Assembly (NCBI GenBank): GCA_016859345.1
Contig: CM029129.1
Span: 106,001-170,000 of the forward strand
Origin: Istiophorus platypterus
Lineage: Eukaryota; Chordata; Actinopteri; Istiophoriformes; Istiophoridae
Length of the DNA stretch: 64,000 nucleotides
Reading direction: 5' to 3'
Shown here: positions 46,801 to 55,898 of the stretch, piece by piece
Layout: each line of letters begins with the position of its first letter
How positions within the stretch are numbered: the stretch's first letter is position 1
Notes under the pieces: generated by a model
What the model saw: only the letters and a program-made list of their open reading frames with translations
The model's database searches: none
Told to the model about the DNA's origin: nothing
Translations under genes and position numbers: made by a program

Positions 46801-48427
46801 AAATTGCCAACATAAAAGAAGTGCCCAATCAAGGCCTAAGTCTTAGCAAAAGAGGAAACAAGTTTAGTTCCCAACATGCTGAAAATTTACTGCCATTATC
46901 TATAAAGCTGCTTCATTTAATTCTTTTGGTCACTCCTTAGTTGGTTGTCTGACTGTTGTCTGGGAGTTTCCTGCTAAAAACACAGTAACTTTTTCCAAGA
47001 CCCAAGTAATTTAGACTGCTCAAGCCTCATAGTAGCTTCAGATAAAGTCTACAACACATTTTTGCACAAAAAAAGGACTGTAGATTTTATCCCTCATGAG
47101 TTCCACTGAAAGGGCATTAGGAATTGATGTCTTAAGTAATGACAGTAAATGGGAGAGGAATGATTACAGCATGAAAAAACCTGTTTTGGGTTTCATAATG
47201 GAAACTTCCTATTAATTTAAGACAGACTTAATAATGTGAACCTATCTGTGAAGGACTGACTGTGAATGTTGTCTTTGTTCTCAAGTCTCTTAAAATTTTT
47301 TTTATCTAAATTAGCTTACCTGATTGAACAAAGAACGGGATGCCGGATGGAATCAATAGCTGTAACAATAAGATGCTGAAAGAGACTAAATGTGTAAATT
47401 TAAGTATTTCATTCTAATCTGAACAATATCAAATTTTTGTTCCGAATCACTCCCTCTAAAGAAGTATTTAATTGGTGACGATTAGAGGAAAATCATGTGG
47501 TTCAGTTGTTTTGTGTTTATGCTTTTCAGATTTATTTGTTGTTTTTCCAAATTTATGTCCATGGCTGTGACTTGAAATCTTTATCAAATTGTGGTGAGTT
47601 CCTCACTCTGGTGGTTTCCTCAAATGTTCATAGAAGCAATTTCAAGTATAAACCAGTCCAAAACTGACAACCCTTTAACTGCACAGTTGGCCCTATTGCT
47701 ACTGAATTAGATACCTTGTGTCATGGTTTTGATATCTGGTATGATCTACATAAAATGTTAGGTAAAAGGTAGATGTAAAATACTCAAATATCTGAATCTG
47801 TATTTGCCTGAGAATCCAGACTCCTCTAATATGAGGCCTGTATTTCATATATTCATATGCATCATCTGACAAGGACATCAAGGAGATGGAAAAACAGGGC
47901 CTACAGAAAGCGAGCTACGATAAAAGAGGTTACTTTATGCTGTTTTCGCTACCAAACATATAAAAACAGTACATCCAAAATGCTTTAATGCAATCTAGAG
48001 TGAGGCAATCCTCCCAAACAACAGGGACCTCCAGTGTTCCAAGAAGAAACTCAAAGACAGGAAAATGTTTAAGTGTACCCCACCCCAACCCCCACTAAAT
48101 CAACAAATTAGCAGGGCATAGATTTTACTAACCTCGTTACCAAAGAGCGACCATCAAATAAATATAACTTACAGTTTGGAGCCCGAAGCCATATGTATCC
48201 ATCGCGTTGCCGTTTGGTGCGTCCAGGGCGCAACGTGCCGACCGTAGTGCTCCCCAAGGCGGACGCCCCGGAACAGGAGCTTCTCCGAGGCAGAGAGCGT
48301 TCAAGACCCTAGTTTCTTGCCTCTGTTTAAGTAGCTCCAGCTCACACAGGCCGGCCAGGCTGGCCTCCAGCCGCTCCTTGTTTCGACTTCGCTCCGCTTT
48401 CATGGGCACAGAGAACGCAGGGAACAT
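30174..48427 (-). CDS. dact3: dact3 orthologue (Dapper/Dact family, Dishevelled-binding Wnt antagonist)
   Basis: DACT proteins are cytoplasmic scaffolds that bind Dishevelled and modulate Wnt signalling. Exons 48427-48173, 33709-33580 and 31840-30174 join in phase to 683 aa (human DACT3 is about 629). Features in order: N-terminal LEASLAGLCELELLKQRQET, short coiled-coil LEEQVAELKV (99-108), VETYIFGLIQRR followed by RPSKPRTSL, the QSEN box, RRWQSTLEL, a serine-rich acidic patch, SGGLVWPQQL, and terminal FVKIKASHALKKKILRFR with MTTV (680-683), the PDZ-binding tail. GGLVWPQQL and RFRxGSLKVMTTV indicate DACT3 rather than DACT1. The start at 48,427 (MFPAFSVP) aligns with the family start; an ATG 19 codons upstream is also open. 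No exon carrying the usual SRPSSGFYE motif was found. Confidence 0.92.
31841..33579 (-). other. dact3 intron 2 (1.7 kb)
   Basis: A+T-rich. No additional minus-strand exon was recognised. The 95-codon plus-strand frame at 32,237-32,524 is lysine/asparagine-rich, as expected by chance in A+T-rich DNA. Confidence 0.6.
33580..33709 (-). CDS. dact3: dact3 exon 2 (short coiled-coil segment)
   Basis: 130 bases from acceptor TATTTTAG to donor TTTAG/GTAAAA. Encodes SNLQFTSSGIKSSLEEQVAE, then LKVNTEVKSAESPFDLEDSR and LSL. LEEQVAELKV aligns with the LDKQISDLRLDV heptad region of DACT1. The phases at both ends fit exon 1 and the last exon. Confidence 0.8.
35248..35520 (-). mobile_element. tRNA-like SINE copy with internal (CA)n
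   Basis: Minus-strand member of the 24.5 kb SINE family, recognised by TGGTAAATG, ACCACTCAAAGCACTTTAC, GATGGCACAGCCATCAGGGG and TCATCCAAGGACACTTTCAC. A (CA)n expansion at about 35,371-35,410 interrupts it. The promoter end is eroded. Confidence 0.65.
38379..38742 (+). other. Unassigned pair of overlapping open frames (91 and 109 codons)
   Basis: Two overlapping frames (38,379-38,654 and 38,410-38,739) in a locally less A+T-biased segment. One reads LWRHGIWHQDASFKAENQ, the other a hydrophobic start then FGGNLINWSQWTSGFGDTAS. I recognise neither. There are no obvious splice sites or family motifs. It could be decayed transposon or retrogene sequence, or chance. Confidence 0.25.
39040..39185 (+). 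mobile_element. L2/Rex1-type LINE 3' tail, short copy
   Basis: Shares CCGTTACCAAGTGCTGCTCAT, TATGGTCTAGACCTGCTC, TTATGATAAAGTGCCTTGC and the terminal AAATTGAATTGAA with the tails at 7.8-8.05 and 45.5-45.75 kb. It is a strongly 5'-truncated insertion. Confidence 0.6.
40450..41517 (-). mobile_element. Decayed Tc1/mariner-type transposon
   Basis: Minus-strand reading contains DEPKIVLYTRMLDKVWRKKG, equivalent to the Tc1 (W)TDETKI...VWRKKGT block, and homologues of the paired-type DNA-binding half around 41,000-41,160. The right end, ending TTAGCATGTAACTGTA at 41,517, looks like a terminal repeat. Related sequence recurs at 42.33, 54.33 and 55.9 kb. There are multiple frame breaks. Confidence 0.75.
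41958..42235 (-). mobile_element. tRNA-like SINE copy
   Basis: Minus-strand member of the SINE family: AAATGGTAAATGGACCATAC tail, ACCACTCAAAGCACTTTTA, GGGGCTCAGTATCTTGCCC, then GTGGACTGGAGGAGCCAGGG and GGATCGCACC at the position of the B-box. It lies between two Tc1 remnants. Confidence 0.7.
42330..43080 (+). mobile_element. Decayed Tc1/mariner-type transposon
   Basis: Plus-strand relative of the 40.45 kb element in opposite orientation: GGCCATCATAAGGCTGAAAA, GTGGCCAAATCAACAATCTGG, AAAGGCCTGGAAGACGAAGG (DNA-binding half) and GCCAGAAGACATCTAAAAAA (catalytic half). It is internally deleted and carries stops. Confidence 0.7.
43140..43640 (+). repeat. Pyrimidine-rich, repeat-like segment, class unknown
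   Basis: C/T-rich text with phrases such as GTCTACTCTTGTCTGCAGAC and CTCTGGCTCTCGTTGTCATG resembles the low-complexity ends of common teleost dispersed repeats. The 132-codon frame from 43,420 (LPLWLSLSCFLFLALLLEP) has no recognised family and its composition follows the C/T bias. Confidence 0.35.
44060..45745 (+). mobile_element. L2/Rex1-type LINE remnant with reverse transcriptase motif and 3' tail
   Basis: Plus-strand fragments read HCYADDTQLYISMKHDGTNQ (the YADD catalytic motif), LLNSDKTEVIGL, then TTTRNLVIVFNQD, and further on IQNAATRVLTRNRKRNHNSP and VFLHWLPV. This is the order expected for a fish L2/Rex1-like reverse transcriptase C-terminal half. Part of it, from LAKLQ to the region encoding NLGVVFNQDLSF, is present twice (about 44,700-45,010 and 45,030-45,330). 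The 3' tail with ATTGAA ends at about 45,745. Many stops. Confidence 0.75.
45980..46415 (-). mobile_element. Decayed Tc1-type transposon, second family
   Basis: Plus-strand text GTTGATGCCAAATACTAATA, CAGCAGAAATCCAGATTCAT, TTGACTGACAGGAGTGGAAC and GACCATTCTCTTTTGACCTC is the complement of a common fish Tc1 transposase (minus-strand NWMVIKWKRVAMSDESGF and LLSLNDGSISIWH). Pieces of the same family appear at 53.86 and 59.73 kb. Confidence 0.72.
46425..46715 (-). mobile_element. tRNA-like SINE copy, eroded
   Basis: Shows the family's AAATGGACTGCACTTTAAAG tail, GGGCTCAGTATCCTGGACTG and GGAGCCAGGAATCAAAC, in minus orientation directly beside the preceding Tc1 remnant. The promoter end is poorly conserved. 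Confidence 0.6.
48173..48427 (-). CDS. dact3: dact3 exon 1
   Basis: 85 codons, phase 0, ending before a textbook GTAAGT donor. Encodes MFPAFSVPMKAERSRNKERL, then EASLAGLCELELLKQRQETR, aligned with the MIRAFSFP...LEGSLAGLCEL start of DACT3. It is locally G+C-rich with several CpGs, unlike the flanking DNA, suggesting a promoter-proximal CpG-rich exon. The upstream in-frame ATG at 48,484 gives MEKKTGGYMSLQ and is less likely the start. Confidence 0.88.
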
Positions 48428-49440
48428 GACTCCAAAATGACCTGGTTCTTGTAAAGACATATAGCCTCCCGTTTTCTTTTCCACTTTACTAACAGAGGGA
48501 GGTTAAATAAATCCAATAAAGGCTTTATTTAGTCTTCTGTTCACTGGTTAGCTACATGAAGCGGTATCGGCAGTAGGCTTCAGCCGCTGTAGGACTCAAA
48601 TCCCCCCAGTCTGCACTCTTCTGTACAGTCTCACTTGGACAGCTGTTGGTGGAGCCTATGAAAGCATGCAGCCTTTTGTTGGCTCTGCCAGACATCCACA
48701 AACGAATGAGGCCACTGTAATCTCATTCTGCTCTAACGCTAAACTCAATAAAATAATAATAAAAAACGAAATACAATTAAAAAAAATTATCTACATAGAC
48801 TAACTGCCCACATGTCATGAAAGAATATGATAAAATATACAAAGTGGTGAGTTTGATCAATGTTGAGACTGTAACTGTCTTAACTGTGATTCATTCCAAT
48901 CATTTGAATATCAATAACATATTTTTAGATGTTCTCAGTGCATTTATGGCCACTGACAGGCTATAGAGGCACATGCCTACTGAAAGAATTGTGAGATAAC
49001 TGATATATACGAGTAGTTTTAATTTTGTGTCTGAATGGTGGATATTGCTATACCTGTAAAATGCACTTTAATCCTGTGCATTTGCCATCTGTATGATGTT
49101 TGATTTTGCTGACTTAATGTTGAAAGAGTCTGGTAATAAAAAAATAATGAAGACCTAAAACACACAGTTGCTGGAAAATTGAGAGTGAATATCAGCTTGC
49201 ATTAACAGTATAATATCAGATAAGGAAATTCTCGTATGAACTACAAGTGACTGAACATCTTATATCCCAGTGATAACTATAAGGGTGACTGTAAGGCAAA
49301 TCAGAACCTAATCAACAAATGACACATATTCACACATCAAACATTTTTTTACACTTTTACTCATCCCTCTGTCTTCACTCACAGGCTTGGAAAGCTCTCC
49401 CTATAAACCCTTTTATCGTCCTCATTCCACTGCCAGTGTG

Positions 49441-49470
49441 AATGTGTGTGTGTGTGTGTGTGTGTGTGTT
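49441..49470. repeat. (GT)n microsatellite
   Basis: About 14 GT units followed by TTGAGTAC. Confidence 0.9.
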
Positions 49471-51022
49471 TGAGTACTGAGAAGTGTAGCTAAATTTAGG
49501 AAGTGTCATGGAAACTTGACTTTAAATAAAACATCTACATATTTTTATTTTCAAAGAATCAATTCCAGTTTCAGTAGAACCATTTAACATTTATAAGCAG
49601 CAGTTTCATTTTGACAAATCTTCATTTTATATACTGTAATGCACCTCACACAGATTTGTCACTTTATACTTTCACATTTAAGCCACACTTTGACTTAGAT
49701 TTGGAGGTTAAACTTCAAACTGCATTGACCTGAACTTCAGGATGTTCTTTTTAGGGTCATCTATGGTATTTTTACACTCTAGTATTACCTCTGCTATTGA
49801 TGCATGAAATTTGACTTAAAACTTATTGCTAGCATTAATAGGATGGCCATGTTTTTCATATAGTAGAGGAGCCACATTGTATCAGTGTTATTACAAAGGA
49901 CAATCCATTGACAGGACAGTCAAGATTTATTGCGAAAATGACCTCATCTCAACATCTGCATTGAACTGTTAAAAAAAACAACTTTGTAATAAATTAGGCT
50001 TTGAGGTCAAAATAGCACATTGACCTCACTGATTTGGACAACAGCTTTGAGGTTGCCGTGTAGATAACTATGGAGAGATAATAGTGCATAAATTATATAT
50101 GAGTGTTTTATACGATTCGCAAGAAGTGGAAGAAAGTTTTCAGAATATCTGTGCACAACAGGCTGAATTCACATGTGTATATATTATTGCACCAATTTGC
50201 AATATCAAGTCTCTTAGTACAAAACAGATTGAGTGAGAACTGATCTTCATTGGTTTTCTATGGCTTGTTATGCAAGGGGCTGTAACAAGTAAGTTACATT
50301 TTACCTTTTTATTGTTCAATGTAAACAAGTGCCAGAGGAGCAGAATAAACAGATTATCAAATGAACAAATGGAGATTTTTCTCTCACAACTGTGTAATTT
50401 ATTGCAAAGAAATGTGCATTTAGTTTGTTGTGCACAAATATTCAGATGCAAGTTTACTTTTTTCCACTTTTAAAAGCTTTGTTTAAATTGGTAAATCTTA
50501 TAAAACACTTATATAATATGTACACCATTCCATCTTCATATATTGCTATACTAATGTACAAAGTTTAACTGAGTTTTCATCCCCTATTAATGTCACATTA
50601 TCCCTGCACACATAAGACATTTAAACGACATTTACAGCCACACACTAACTAATTTAAAAATGATTAATGCTATCAACTCCAGTCAATGACTTCTTTAGGA
50701 GGATAGCTGGTAACTGTGACACCTTTTCACATTCCAGTGATGTCTTTGAAATTTCATCATTTTTTGCAATAGTTTGACTCACATGCTCATGCCAAAAAAT
50801 ATATGCTTTAACAGTCATCCCAGCCAGTTCAGCCAGTTAAGTGATATATAAATATACCTATGAAAATATCAATAGACAAATACTTATATAATTTTTTCGC
50901 TGGCAGTGACTGAATGGTTACATTTCTGCTCATGCTGATAGAAACCAAATCATCTTACTGGGGTATCAGTACATTTTCTGGAAATAGGATTAACATTGGA
51001 TAAATTTAACTTGTTTTAAATG

Positions 51023-53300
51023 TACAGTCCATTTAGAAAGTATTCAAACCCCTTCACTTTTTTCACATTTTGTTATGCTTCAGCTTCATGCTAATATTAT
51101 TTAGATTATTTTCTCCCTTATCAATCTCCACTCAACAATGACAAAGCAAAAACAAGATTTTAGATTTGATATTTGTGATTTTTCAGAAAACCTAAATATC
51201 ACATTGGCATAGGTATTCAGACCCTTTGCTATGGCACTTGAAATTTAGCTCAGGTACCTCAAAATTCTCTTGATCACCTTTGAGATGTTTCGATTCGAGT
51301 CCACCTGTGCTAAATTCAATTGAATGGACATGATTTTGAAAGGCACACATCTGTCTATATAAGGTCTTACAACTGACAATGCATATCCGAGCAAAAACCA
51401 AGTCATGAGGTTGAATGAATTGTCTGAAGAGGTCGTACGATTGTGTACTGTCACAGATTCAGTGGAAGGTTACAAAAAAAAAAAAAAAAAAAAAATCTGC
51501 TGCATTGAAGGTTCCCAAGAGCACAAAGTACTTCATAATTCTTGACTATAAGTGTGGAACAACAAGGACTTTTTTCTAGAGTTCGCCACCCTCAGAAATT
51601 GGGGAGAAATGCCTTGGTAAAAGTAGTGACCAAGTACACAAAGGGTACTCTGACTAAGCTTCAGGGATCCTTTGTGGAGATGGGAGAAACTTCCAGAAGG
51701 ACAACTATCATGGTAACATTCTACTAGTCTGTGCTTTATGGTTGGGTGGCCAGATGGAAGTCTCTCCTTTGTGAAGGACAAATGAAAGCTGCTTGGAATT
51801 TGCAAAAAAAGACAAAGGATTCTTAGACTGTGAGAAACAAGACTGTCTGGGATGCTGAAACCAAGACTGAACTGTCATGTCTGGAGGTATACAGGCACCG
51901 TTCATCCCAATACCATCCCAATGGAGAAAGATGGTGCGGGCACATTACAGGAGTGTTTTTAAGTAGCAGGTACAGGGGGACTGGTCAGGGTTGAGGGAGG
52001 GCTGAGCAAAGAACAGAGCTATCCTTCATGAAAATCTGGCCCCACCATGACTTGAACCAAAAGGACCATTACTGGGAGCAACTTGAAAATGGTTGTCCAC
52101 CAGCAGTTTTTATCCAATCTGACCAACCTTGAGAAGATCTGTACAGGAGAATGGGAGAAAATCCCCAATTCCAGGTGTACAAAGCTTGTCTTGTTGTACC
52201 CAACAGGGAGTCTTGAGGCTGTAATCACTGCCAGAGACACTTCAAGTAATAATCCTGGTTGAAATTGTGAGTGCCAATGAATATTGAGTACATAATTTAG
52301 AAGATCTTCATAAATGGTTGAAAATGATCCAATTTTGTATGATCAGACTACAGACATAAAATGTAAACTTGACACAATTATTGACACCCTTTTGACAAAT
52401 TTAAATTAGTTTCTCAAAAAAACAAAACAAATGAGACTCACCTGTACTTAATTTTAATTGTTCACTTGACATGAATTAAGAAATGATTAATGGTTGACCG
52501 ATGTTTAGAGTTTTGTTTTCACAATGGTGAACAAGAGAGCCATCTGAGGGCATCAGAAATGCTATAATCAGCAACAATATTTGAAAAGGCTGCAAGGAAA
52601 CTGCAAAAGGTCTTAAAATCTCTGTTACAACAATTCGTAATGTTATCAAGAAGTTTAAGTCATAAAACTGTAAAAACACTTCCAGGATGTGGCACCAAAA
52701 GCAAACTCAGTAAGAGAAGTGTGAGAAAGCTGATTGTGTATTGTGGAAATAATAACACGCAAAACAGCTAAATAGCTTCAGGTGGACCTGGAGAAATCTA
52801 GAGTGGAGAGAGCTGAAATCTGCCATGGCAAAAAAAGGACTCCTGCAAACCTAAAAGAACTTGCACAGATAGGAATAGAAGAGTTACAGAAACTACAAGC
52901 AGACAGTTGAAAGAAACATTTAGAAGCTGTCATTATTGCCAAAGATTTTGCAACCAAATATCAGTTAAGGGTGCCAATAATTATGCCTGGGGTATATTTC
53001 GTGTTTGTATTTTTTCACTACTATGAAAGTTTGTTGTTTTCATAATCGTTTTTTAACAACCTTGGACATTTTATTAAAATATTCTGATTATACAAAATTA
53101 CTTAATTTGTATTTACTTAACGCTATCATTGATTCTGTACTTAAAATACAAAGGGGCCAATAATTTCAACTAAGACTGTAAATACTGATTAGAGGTCAGG
53201 ATACTTATGTCAATGTGATATTTCAGTTTTTCCCTTTTATTAAATTGTCCACTCATCCACAATTCACCAGATTTGCTTTTCCCCATGACAAAGAGGTAAA
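51023..53300 (+). mobile_element. Tc1/mariner-type transposon (decayed), interrupted by a second Tc1-type element
   Basis: Opens with a terminal repeat, TACAGTCCATTTAGAAAGTA, followed by TTCAAACCCCTTCACTTTTT. A transposase remnant follows: GTGGAGATGGGAGAAACTTC, CTTGGAATTTGCAAAAAAGA and TCTTAGACTGTGAGAAACAA, then GAGGCTGTAATCACTGCC near 52,220. Its expected continuation, GGATACTTATGTCAATGTGATA, appears only after 53,190, so about 0.9 kb of foreign sequence sits between. The right terminal repeat is not recognised. An A-run of about 22 lies at 51,475-51,496. Confidence 0.75.
52347..53181 (+). mobile_element. Second Tc1-type element nested in the 51.0-53.3 kb element
   Basis: The right end ATTTCAACTAAGACTGTA, preceded by AAAGGGGCCAATA, is complemented by a diverged left end (CTACAGAC...AATTATTGACACCCTTTTG). 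The interior has Tc1-like text such as GGCAAAAAAAGGACTCCTGC and AAAGAACTTGCACAGATA. Boundaries are approximate, and the 100 bases to its left belong clearly to neither element. Confidence 0.6.
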
Positions 53301-53859
53301 TTTGTACTATATATTATCTGTTATCTTTTTGGCTGTTGAGCTGTAATTGAACTGACTGATGTCAATATACTAAGCAGCAAACGAACATGGATTACAAAAA
53401 TATTGACCAGATAAACAGACATTTCACATATTGTAGGTTCACTTGGAAAAAATGATTATAGTGATCAGCAGCTGTTTAAAAAAAAAAATCTAGGTTAAAA
53501 CTGTGATAAGTTTGTGTTCAAGGTGTAAGTTATGGTCATACTTGAACCATAGTTAAAGTTCTCTCATCTCAGGGTTAACAAGCTCAGGGTTAATGGACCC
53601 CTGGTTTGGTTTTCACCAACTTTTGAAAAAAAAAAAAAACTGTTCAGTTTGGTGCTAAACAGGTACTGTACAGATTTTTTCAAAGAATTCCTGATGAAAA
53701 CATATTCCGATTGCTTACAACAAAAACTGACTTGATATGAATGGTTTTGTAACAGTACAACCAAATCAATAAGCTTAGACAGAATAAAGCTCTCTGCAGA
53801 ATTAAGAGCTTTCTTCAAGGTTTATTCACAATTAGCCACACTTATTAAAAGTCTGATTT

Positions 53860-54150
53860 GTCAGTTGCACATATTAATGCTGCCAATATCCTGTTCTACC
53901 AAATCCCAGAGGTGTTCTATTAGATTAATTCTATTATTAGATTCGGTGAGAGGGAGACAATTAAAGTTCACTGAACTCACTGTCATTTTCATGAAACCAG
54001 TTTGAGACAACTTTTGCTTGGTGACATGGTGTATTATCATGCTGGAAGTATCTATTAGAAGATGGTAAACTGTAACCCTAAAGGGATGCACATGTTCAGC
54101 GACAATACTCAAATTGGTGGTGGCATTCAAACCATAATTGAGCTTGGACA
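53860..54150 (-). mobile_element. Fragment of the second-family Tc1-type transposon
   Basis: Plus-strand text GAAACCAGTTTGAGACAACT, GGTGACATGGTGTATTATCA, TGCTGGAAGTATCTATTAGA and GATGCACATGTTCAGCGACA corresponds to the 3' half of the transposase complement. It is the portion missing from the 45.98 kb copy. Confidence 0.65.
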
Positions 54151-54178
54151 GTTGACAAAAGGCAGGTTAGTCTCTTTT

Positions 54179-54212
54179 TCTTCTTCTTCTTCTTTTTCTT
54201 TCTTCTTCTCTC
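54179..54212. repeat. (TTC)n-rich microsatellite
   Basis: CTTCTT and TTTCTT units in a C/T-only run between two Tc1 fragments. Confidence 0.75.
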
Positions 54213-54329
54213 AGTAAAATTTCTTATTTTTCTTCAAGGCTACATTTCAACTACTGTAACATGTAATCTAATAAACTGTGGATCTCTGTCTGTGCCTCTT
54301 GAGCTCCCACTCAAACCAGTTAGATTATT

Positions 54330-54900
54330 TCTGCTCCAGATCATCTCTGTGCCTGAAAAATGTTTACAAAACCTCAAGAACAGTAAGGCCGGATTAGACC
54401 TTGCCAGAAAACATTTAAAAAAGCTTTCCCAGTTCTGGAAGAAATTTATTTGGACAGATGAAACCAAGATTACCTTTTGCCAGAATGATGAGAAGAGAAG
54501 ATTATGGAGAAGAAAAGGAACAGCTCCCGATCCAGAGCATACCATCATCAACTGTCAAACATAGTGGAGGCAGTGTTATGTAATGGGCATATGTGGAACT
54601 GGGTGTTTATTGATGATATGAGTATTGATAGAAGTAGCAGGATGAACTCTGAGGTGTAAAGGGCTATCCTATCTGCTCAGATTCAGTCAAGTACAGCAAA
54701 ACTGATAGGATGGTGATTTATAGTACAGATTGGAATGACTCAAAACATACTGCCAAGGCAATCAAAGAGCATCTCAAGGCAAAGAATTGTAATATTCTTC
54801 AATTGCCAAGTCAAATCTTTCCTATCAACATGTCACTAAATCAATGCTCTAGCCAGAGTTCAGAATATTTAATACCACAGAAAACAAACTTACAACATAG
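54330..54900 (+). mobile_element. Tc1/mariner-type transposon fragment
   Basis: An uninterrupted 90-codon frame (54,292-54,564) contains LARKHLKKLSQFWKKFIWTD, then ETKITFCQNDEKRRLWRRKG, the standard Tc1 WTDETKI...WRRKGT block. It is followed by GGAGGCAGTGTTATGTAATG, where the GGGS(V)M segment should be. Degenerate downstream sequence includes CTCAAAACATACTGCCAAGG. Confidence 0.78.
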
Positions 54901-55849
54901 AACTACAAAAGTATGACATAGGCTCTCAGGAATGCCAGCCTTAATCTGCCAAGTAAACCTGGTGAAAATAAATATGTTAAAAAAAAAAAAAATTATATGT
55001 ATCAAATATCACACAACACATACACACAACCACACACGCACGTTTATGTTTCTATATTTTGATTCTTTGTTGTTCTGCTAAACAAAAATGAAGGGATGCA
55101 GTTGTTGGAGTTTCATGAAAGAGAAAATATCAGAAGCCAGAAGAAGTTGCATGCTTTGGTTGAGTCTGATCTTTGGCTGTATGTGACAACACACAGAAAA
55201 ACCTAAAATTGAAGAAAAGCTACTAACAAGTCCTACTAGTGATTTTGTCTTACTTCGAGATGTATCGTGATGTGTTAGTGTACTCTAACCTACTGTAGGT
55301 TGATGAGGCCACATGAATTAAGGGATGTTTTTCTTGAAAAGCTCACAGACTAAACCCAAAGCAATGCTTTTAAAAGGGCCATGATCTCTTGACAGACTCA
55401 GAAAAGGTAGGCTGAATATTGAACATTATGTCAGCATGCCTTGAGATTATTGATCAGTCATGTTGCTTTTTTTGACTCAGAGTTTTGGTCCCTGAAATGG
55501 ATGTTTTATGGAAGAGCCTCGTAGCTGAATGAAAAAGCAGCAAATAAATAATTTAGGTTCTGTGAAAGAATATCAGTAATCAAATGTTTAAGATTGAATC
55601 AGAATTCTCGCTGATATTTCCTACATTTGTGCTATTACAACATGTTCTCACCAGTGTCCAAATGAGTAGAGACACAGGTGGGAAATCTGGGGCATGATGC
55701 ATGACCTTTAATTCTTAAACAGCAGTGGATCTGCAATCTGCACTCTGTATAGAAATTCAACAGCAGAGGCTCAGGCTTGTCAAAACTTTAGAGGGAGACA
55801 TTCACTGCATTAATATTAAAGTTGCCCCATGCCACATCCATATTTTAAT

Positions 55850-55881
55850 AGATTTAGGCACATCATAATGTGCCTAAATCT
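55850..55881. repeat. Perfect 14-bp inverted repeat with CATA loop
   Basis: Arms AGATTTAGGCACAT and ATGTGCCTAAATCT were read directly. It lies about 20 bases outside the left terminal repeat of the Tc1 element starting at 55,899. Confidence 0.85.
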
Positions 55882-55898
55882 TAGTGAGATTTTTAAGT

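Larger units (their letters stand above)
33710..48172 (-). other. dact3 intron 1 (14.5 kb), transposon-rich
   Basis: Contains SINEs at about 35.25, 41.96 and 46.43 kb, L2/Rex1-type LINE material at 39.0 and 44.1-45.7 kb, and Tc1-like remnants at 40.45, 42.33 and 45.98 kb. A pyrimidine-rich repeat-like segment lies at 43.14-43.64 kb. Two overlapping unknown open frames lie at 38,379-38,739. The stretch 33.7-35.2 kb and most of 35.5-38.3 kb show nothing recognisable. Confidence 0.65.
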
